NCBI GenBank assembly: GCA_015709675.1
Contig: CP054182.1
Location: 124,001 to 188,000 of the forward strand
Direction: 5' to 3'
DNA length: 64,000 bases
Source of the DNA: Ignavibacteriales bacterium
Lineage (GTDB): Bacteria > Bacteroidota > Ignavibacteria > Ignavibacteriales > Ignavibacteriaceae
Part shown: positions 59,752-64,000 of the stretch, piece by piece
Numbering within the stretch: position 1 is the first letter of the stretch
Layout of the letters: the number at the start of each line of letters is the position of its first letter
The notes under the pieces: generated by a model
Databases searched by the model: none
Told to the model about the DNA's origin: nothing
What the model saw: only the letters and a program-made list of their open reading frames with translations
Made by a program: the position numbers and the translations under genes

Positions 59752-60105
59752 ATGAAAAGCTTAATTCAATATTTTATCTTCGTTTTTTTAGTAATCGGAC
59801 TTTACGGATTCGCATTCGCCAATTATTCCAATACTGCTGAAGAGCCTGCCGGAAAAAAGGCATTCGTTGATGCAAAATGCACCACCTGCCACGGTATCTC
59901 AAGCGAAGGTGTAGTTACCAAAAGCAAAAAGAAAGAAAACCCTGATCTTTCTGGTATCGGTTCTAAACTGAAAGCCGATTTCATGAAACAGTATATATTA
60001 AAGAAAGAAATGCTTAACGATAAGAAACATCCTTCAAACTGGAAGGGTGATGAAAAAGCTCTTGATGATATCGTTAACTGGCTGGAATCTTTAAAAAAGA
60101 AATAG
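59752..60105 (+). CDS. Small c-type cytochrome
   Basis: A 117-residue protein with a signal peptide (1-22, FAFANYS) and a heme c motif CTTCH at about residue 43. A later Met in KKEMLNDKKHP is a candidate axial ligand. The mature protein is rich in Lys, so it is probably a soluble periplasmic electron carrier. It is monocistronic, with a good terminator at 60179-60220. Confidence 0.9.
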   Translation: MKSLIQYFIFVFLVIGLYGFAFANYSNTAEEPAGKKAFVDAKCTTCHGISSEGVVTKSKKKENPDLSGIGSKLKADFMKQYILKKEMLNDKKHPSNWKGDEKALDDIVNWLESLKKK

Positions 60106-60178
60106 CAAAGAAACACAAAAGACCCTCTTTTCGCCATCCCCTGGCGATACACACACACGAAAGAAAGAAACCCTCTTA

Positions 60179-60220
60179 AAGGTCTGCAAAGCTCTCAATT
60201 TGCAGACCTTCCTCTTTTTA
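60179..60220 (+). terminator. Intrinsic terminator of the cytochrome gene
   Basis: A perfect 12-bp stem (AAGGTCTGCAAA / TTTGCAGACCTT), 8-nt loop, followed by CCTCTTTTTA. About 75 nt past the stop codon; a smaller TCGCCA/TGGCGA hairpin precedes it at 60131-60147. Confidence 0.9.
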
Positions 60221-60258
60221 AAGCGTTTCCCTCATTTCGGTTAACTTCCTGCAGTCAC

Positions 60259-62259
60259 TCAATCCGAGCTGTAAACAATAATTTCACTTCCTGAAGAATT
60301 CGCATACAGTTTTTTTCCGTCCGGGCTAAACTGAAGGCCATGAACCGGATTGGTAAAATCTGAGAGTATCATAATGGTTTCACCTGAGGTGAAATCCCAT
60401 ATTCTGACGGTATTATCCGCACTTCCTGTTGCAATCCGTTTTCCGTCAGGATGAAACGCAACATCCCAGACGTATTGCGAATGTCCCTTCAGTACCCTGA
60501 TGATATTACCAGATGTATAATCAAGTATTCTTGCGTTATTATCAGAGCCTGCGATACCGATATATTTTCCGCCGGGACTGACACGAAGTTTTAGGTTCAT
60601 GCCATTATTCAGCGGAACAACCGAAAGAGAATCAAGTCCGGGAACGGAAAACATTCTGAGCATGCCGTCGCTTGTGGTACAGATAACTTTTTTATCATCC
60701 GGTCCAAAGCAGAGCGCATAAGGCCTTGCGGGAAGCGATGCCCTGGAAAGCAATTCACCGCTTTCAGCATTCCAGAGAAATACTGCTTTCTCAGTTGAAA
60801 CTGATGAGAGATAATTGCCCGACCGGCTGAAGGAGAGACTGCTGGTTCCGCCGCTCATTCCGCTGAGCTCCCGCACCATGCTTCCGTTTTCAGTATCCCA
60901 GATTCGTATCTGCTTTCCCCAGTTGCCGCCGGCTATATATCTGCCAGACGGATGAAAACTCAGATCGTTAAGCAAATCGGGCAGGGCAGGTATCAGTCTC
61001 AGCGGTGTGCCCTTCTGCGCGTTCCAGAGCGCAATCGCTGAGTCTGATGCACTCATGGCAAGATACCCGCCGTCAGGGGAAAGTCCGAATGCATATATAC
61101 TTTTATGTCTGTACCTTCTGTCGCTGAACTCAAGACCGGCTTCTCCTTTCCATATTCTGAGAGCGGTATCAGCACCAGAGGTAACAAATGCTGAACCGTC
61201 TTTTCTAAAACCGATTGACTGGATTTTATCCCTGTGTCCGAAAAGTTTATTCACGATGGTGCCTTTACCGGTTTCCCATATATACAGCGCGGCATCCGCT
61301 CCGCCGGTGTAAATAAACCTGCCGTCAGGGGAGTAGGCAATACTGAACACTCCCTTGCGGTGTCCTCGCAGTTCATAAAGCAGCTTTCCGGTTTCAAGAC
61401 TCCATACACGCGGAGTCCCGTTTTTTGTTGCGGCAGCAATGGTTTTCCCGTCAGGGCTGAAGGAAATATCATCTATCGCGGAATATACCGGCACATCATT
61501 AAAATCAAATGTGCTTTTCAGCTCTCTGGTCTCCGTGCTCCACACCGGAACTACCCAGTTCCAGGTCCCGGCAGCAAATAGATTTCCGTCAGGGCTGAAC
61601 TTTACAGAAACAACCGGCTTAACATCATACTCAGTAGTCCAGAGATTTTTGCCTTCGATATCCCACAACGACAGAATGCCTTTCACTCCACCTTCCTTCA
61701 GGTACCATGACCCGAAAAGTATCATCTTTCCATCGGGGTGTATATCAATATCTGCAAGTCCGTGCCCGGATGTATATATACGTCTCAGTTCCTTACCGGA
61801 TGCAAAGTCCCAGATTCTTATAGTTGTATCTCTTGAACAGGTTACCACCAGTCTGCCGTCAGGCGAGAATTTGGCATTATATACCGCTGCCTTGTGTCCG
61901 GTAAGTCTTTTTACTTCAGTTCCGTCTGAGGAGTTCAGCACCACTACATCCCCTTTTGTGCTGCCTGATACAAGAAATTTTCCGTCAGGTGAGTAATTGG
62001 TCTTTAAAGGAACAAACTCCTGAACAGTTATCCTTTCAGAAGGACCAGCAGCTCGTTTTTTAAGAAAGTGCCACTCCCAGTTACGGAATTTTTCCGGAGC
62101 GGCCTCAAGCCATTTCTCAGCAGCGGGAGCTTCGTCAAGACGGAGTGAGTTGTTAGCTGCTGCTATATGAGCAAGATACGACTGGTACTCCCTGTCACTC
62201 TGCTGAGCAAAAGCTGATACCAAAACCCCGGCTAAAAGAAACAAAACCAAACGGACCAC
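60259..62259 (-). CDS. Secreted WD40-repeat protein
   Basis: A 666-residue protein, GTG start at 62259 with a Shine-Dalgarno AAGGAG at 6 nt. Signal peptide (VLFLLAGVLVSAFAQ). About fourteen WD40 units follow from residue 70, with clear GH...WD ends: LTGHKAAVYNAKFSPDGRL ... IRIWDF, HSQYVWDVAFHPDGKRI ... VRIWDF. This is enough for two seven-bladed propellers. A scaffold or sensor role is possible; no catalytic motif is present. No operon partner. Confidence 0.88.
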   Translation of the reverse strand: MVRLVLFLLAGVLVSAFAQQSDREYQSYLAHIAAANNSLRLDEAPAAEKWLEAAPEKFRNWEWHFLKKRAAGPSERITVQEFVPLKTNYSPDGKFLVSGSTKGDVVVLNSSDGTEVKRLTGHKAAVYNAKFSPDGRLVVTCSRDTTIRIWDFASGKELRRIYTSGHGLADIDIHPDGKMILFGSWYLKEGGVKGILSLWDIEGKNLWTTEYDVKPVVSVKFSPDGNLFAAGTWNWVVPVWSTETRELKSTFDFNDVPVYSAIDDISFSPDGKTIAAATKNGTPRVWSLETGKLLYELRGHRKGVFSIAYSPDGRFIYTGGADAALYIWETGKGTIVNKLFGHRDKIQSIGFRKDGSAFVTSGADTALRIWKGEAGLEFSDRRYRHKSIYAFGLSPDGGYLAMSASDSAIALWNAQKGTPLRLIPALPDLLNDLSFHPSGRYIAGGNWGKQIRIWDTENGSMVRELSGMSGGTSSLSFSRSGNYLSSVSTEKAVFLWNAESGELLSRASLPARPYALCFGPDDKKVICTTSDGMLRMFSVPGLDSLSVVPLNNGMNLKLRVSPGGKYIGIAGSDNNARILDYTSGNIIRVLKGHSQYVWDVAFHPDGKRIATGSADNTVRIWDFTSGETIMILSDFTNPVHGLQFSPDGKKLYANSSGSEIIVYSSD

Positions 62260-62649
62260 ACACAGCTCCTTACCTTAGTTTCATGGGAAAGAAATTTGAA
62301 TGGTGAATATAATAAACCGGCTGAGGATGAACTAAAAAATTATACTGCCCCGGTTATTCAAACTACATTTGAACTAATCCCCCTTCATTTGCGCAATCTG
62401 CGGTAATCATAAGAATGAACAATGTACGATGTACAATTTATAATGTGCTTTCCCCCGTTACTGACAATTCACTTATACTGCTAAGATAATTTGCCAGCAT
62501 AAAATGTGATTTTAGCTCAAAAACGAACCTTGTTTCATGACATCCAAAAAGCAGGGTCCTTGTTTTACAATACTTTAGCACAATAGCGTATCAAACTCAA
62601 AAAAAAAGGCGGCTCACCTGAACCACCTTTTTGCAAAGTGAATGATTTC
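62260..62649. other. Gap between WD40 gene and hemN, with small repeat and terminator
   Basis: No gene is supported. The run gaatgaacaatgtacgatgtacaatttataatg (62412-62446) belongs to the TGTACATTG family. A terminator lies at 62599-62629. Confidence 0.5.
62599..62629 (-). terminator. Intrinsic terminator of hemN
   Basis: On the minus strand AAGGTGGTTCA pairs with TGAGCCGCCTT (11 bp, some G-U) and is followed by a run of nine U residues. It starts 21 nt past the hemN stop codon. Confidence 0.92.
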
Positions 62650-64000
62650 CTAAACCGTGCGGGAGTATTTTCCGCTGTCTTTTTTCGCTTCGATATAGCC
62701 GTCAAAATTCATGGCAATATTGCGGATAAGCAGTTTGCCTGATTCCGAAACGGTTATCTTTTCTCCTTCAATGGCTACAAGTTCATCTTCAATCATTTCA
62801 GTTAAACCGGTCAGACCGTTTTTGAAATACTCACGGAAATTGATTGAGAAGAGCTTGCTGGTTTTTTCCATATCCAGTTCAAAGTCACACATCAGCCGCA
62901 TAATTACATGCCGGCGGATATGATCGTCTTCGGTCATTTTATAACCCTTGGTAACCGGCAGACGCTCTTCATCCAGTGCTTTGTAATACTCCTTTTCGGT
63001 TTTATAGTTCTGAGTATATATATTCTGCAGCTGGCTTATCGCGGTAATGCCCATAGCGTAAAGATCAGCTCCTGCATTGGTGCTGTATCCCTGGAAGTTG
63101 CGGTAGAGTTTCTTTTCTCTCAGCGCAACCGAGAGTTCATCATCCGGTTTGGCGAAATGATCCATCCCGATAAAATCATAGCCGTTATCAGTCAGTTTTT
63201 CAATCGTCATCTTCAGGATGGCAAGTTTCTCTTCAGGCTTCGGAAGGTCTTCTTCCCTGATCAGCGCCATATGTTTTTTCATCCAGGGCACATGAGCGTA
63301 GTTAAATACGGCTATACGGTCCGGATTAATTTCAATAATCTTGTCAACCGTGCTCTCAAATGATTCTAGTGTCTGGAACGGAAGTCCGTAAATCAAATCA
63401 AGATTAATGGAACTAAAACCAAGTTCCCTTATCCACTCAATGGTCTGCCGGGTCATATCTTCCGGCTGAATGCGGTTAACCGCTTTCTGCACTTTTTCAT
63501 TAAAATCCTGCACCCCCATGCTGATGCGGTTAAATCCGTTGGTGCGGAGCGCTTCAAGATGCGCGCGGGTCAGTCCTCTCGGGTCTATCTCACAGGAGTT
63601 CTCTGAAGTATCATGAAACAGGAACGAGGTGCGTATATAAGAAGCCAGATCATTAATTTCATCCGGATTCAGATGCGTAGGGGTTCCTCCTCCCCAGTGA
63701 AGCTGAGCGACTTTCCGGTCAGGGAGTATATAGCTGCGCAGCAGATCAATTTCTTTCTTTACATAATCAACATACTCTGCCACACGGGTACGGTTGCGGG
63801 TGATAACCATATTGCAGCCGCAAAAATAGCAGAGTGTATCGCAGAACGGGAGGTGATAGTACAGTGAAAGATCAGGAAGATTTTCTCCATAATTGGTTCT
63901 GGTGATTTCATCCATATAGTTATCAGCGGTGAACTCCTCGGTAAAGTGAGGAGCCGTGGGATAACTGGTATATCTTGGCCCCGGACGGTCGTATTTCTTA
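62650..64000 (-). CDS. hemN: Oxygen-independent coproporphyrinogen III oxidase (HemN), partial
   Basis: The gene runs off the right edge. The in-frame sequence beyond Met 63915 encodes KKYDRPGPRYTSYPTAPHF, the HemN N-terminal signature, so that Met is internal and the true start lies outside. The radical SAM motif CDTLCYFC (CxxxCxxC) and the downstream QLHWGGGTPTHLNPDE are intact. It decarboxylates coproporphyrinogen III anaerobically. With hemH at 48.7 kb, both genes serve heme synthesis, but they are not adjacent. Confidence 0.95.
   Translation of the reverse strand, partial: KKYDRPGPRYTSYPTAPHFTEEFTADNYMDEITRTNYGENLPDLSLYYHLPFCDTLCYFCGCNMVITRNRTRVAEYVDYVKKEIDLLRSYILPDRKVAQLHWGGGTPTHLNPDEINDLASYIRTSFLFHDTSENSCEIDPRGLTRAHLEALRTNGFNRISMGVQDFNEKVQKAVNRIQPEDMTRQTIEWIRELGFSSINLDLIYGLPFQTLESFESTVDKIIEINPDRIAVFNYAHVPWMKKHMALIREEDLPKPEEKLAILKMTIEKLTDNGYDFIGMDHFAKPDDELSVALREKKLYRNFQGYSTNAGADLYAMGITAISQLQNIYTQNYKTEKEYYKALDEERLPVTKGYKMTEDDHIRRHVIMRLMCDFELDMEKTSKLFSINFREYFKNGLTGLTEMIEDELVAIEGEKITVSESGKLLIRNIAMNFDGYIEAKKDSGKYSRTV

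Noticed and set aside
62650-63915. HemN starting at the internal Met at 63915
   Set aside because: In-frame codons beyond it encode the KYDRPGPRYTSYPTAPHF signature of HemN, so the gene is cut by the window edge.

Overview
The window looks like a chromosome segment of a Bacteroidota/Chlorobiota-type bacterium, most probably an Ignavibacteria-like one. Five secreted proteins end in the type IX secretion sorting domain with the N(Y/F)PNPFNP signature usual in that group. Several promoters carry a TAnnTTTG -7 element, sometimes with TTG or TTTG about 20 nt upstream. Genes for a carotenoid pathway, FNR-type respiratory control and a TonB receptor fit as well. There is no prophage, CRISPR array or intact insertion sequence. 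Most of the DNA is coding.

Layout. 0.1-1.2 kb: WG-repeat protein. 1.8-6.4 kb: one minus-strand respiratory/nitric-oxide-type block (DUF6448, ferredoxin, two HxH membrane proteins, DUF59, DUF2249 proteins) headed by a Crp/Fnr regulator and an FNR-like box. 6.9-11.1 kb: carAB. 11.5-12.8 kb: ArsR plus two SRPBCC proteins. 12.85-14.5 kb: AbiEi/AbiEii-type toxin-antitoxin pair with an inverted repeat over its promoter. 14.6-20.4 kb: divergent secreted GH3 glycosidase and large T9SS protein. 20.6-26.7 kb: aat, asparaginase, DinB, lipoprotein, beta-barrel and GH10-like genes. 27.2-31.6 kb: carotenoid operon with acyltransferase and metallo-hydrolase. 32.1-37.9 kb: BNR/YCF48 secreted proteins and a TonB receptor. 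38.1 kb: tRNA-Arg(CCG). 38.2-46.3 kb: GT-C membrane protein, DUF255 thioredoxin, RibD-like reductase, Rieske protein, DUF3160 protein. 46.7-49.8 kb: iron-sulfur protein, a solo SecA-like fragment, thioesterase, ferrochelatase. 50.0-54.3 kb: a lipid-type gene set under two look-alike promoters. 54.8-57.9 kb: AlkD, RidA, ferritin, OsmC, zinc ribbon, rhodanese. 58.2-60.1 kb: SbtB/SbtA-type bicarbonate system and cytochrome c. 60.3-64.0 kb: WD40 protein and partial hemN.

The most interesting items are these. (1) A 25-bp motif (22/25 identical) sits exactly 20 nt upstream of the -7 element in front of both the serine-palmitoyltransferase-like gene and the UbiA/lipid-kinase/ThiL-like operon, which suggests a co-regulated, possibly undescribed lipid pathway. 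(2) A 219-residue stand-alone protein matches the end of SecA NBD2 and the start of its helical scaffold but lacks the motor motifs. (3) The intergenic spaces hold a mosaic of several low-complexity or palindromic repeat families. They recur at many sites, supply the stop codon of several genes, and in two cases encode the last residues. (4) An FNR-like box sits at about -41 of the respiratory block, next to a regulator with an FNR-type recognition helix.
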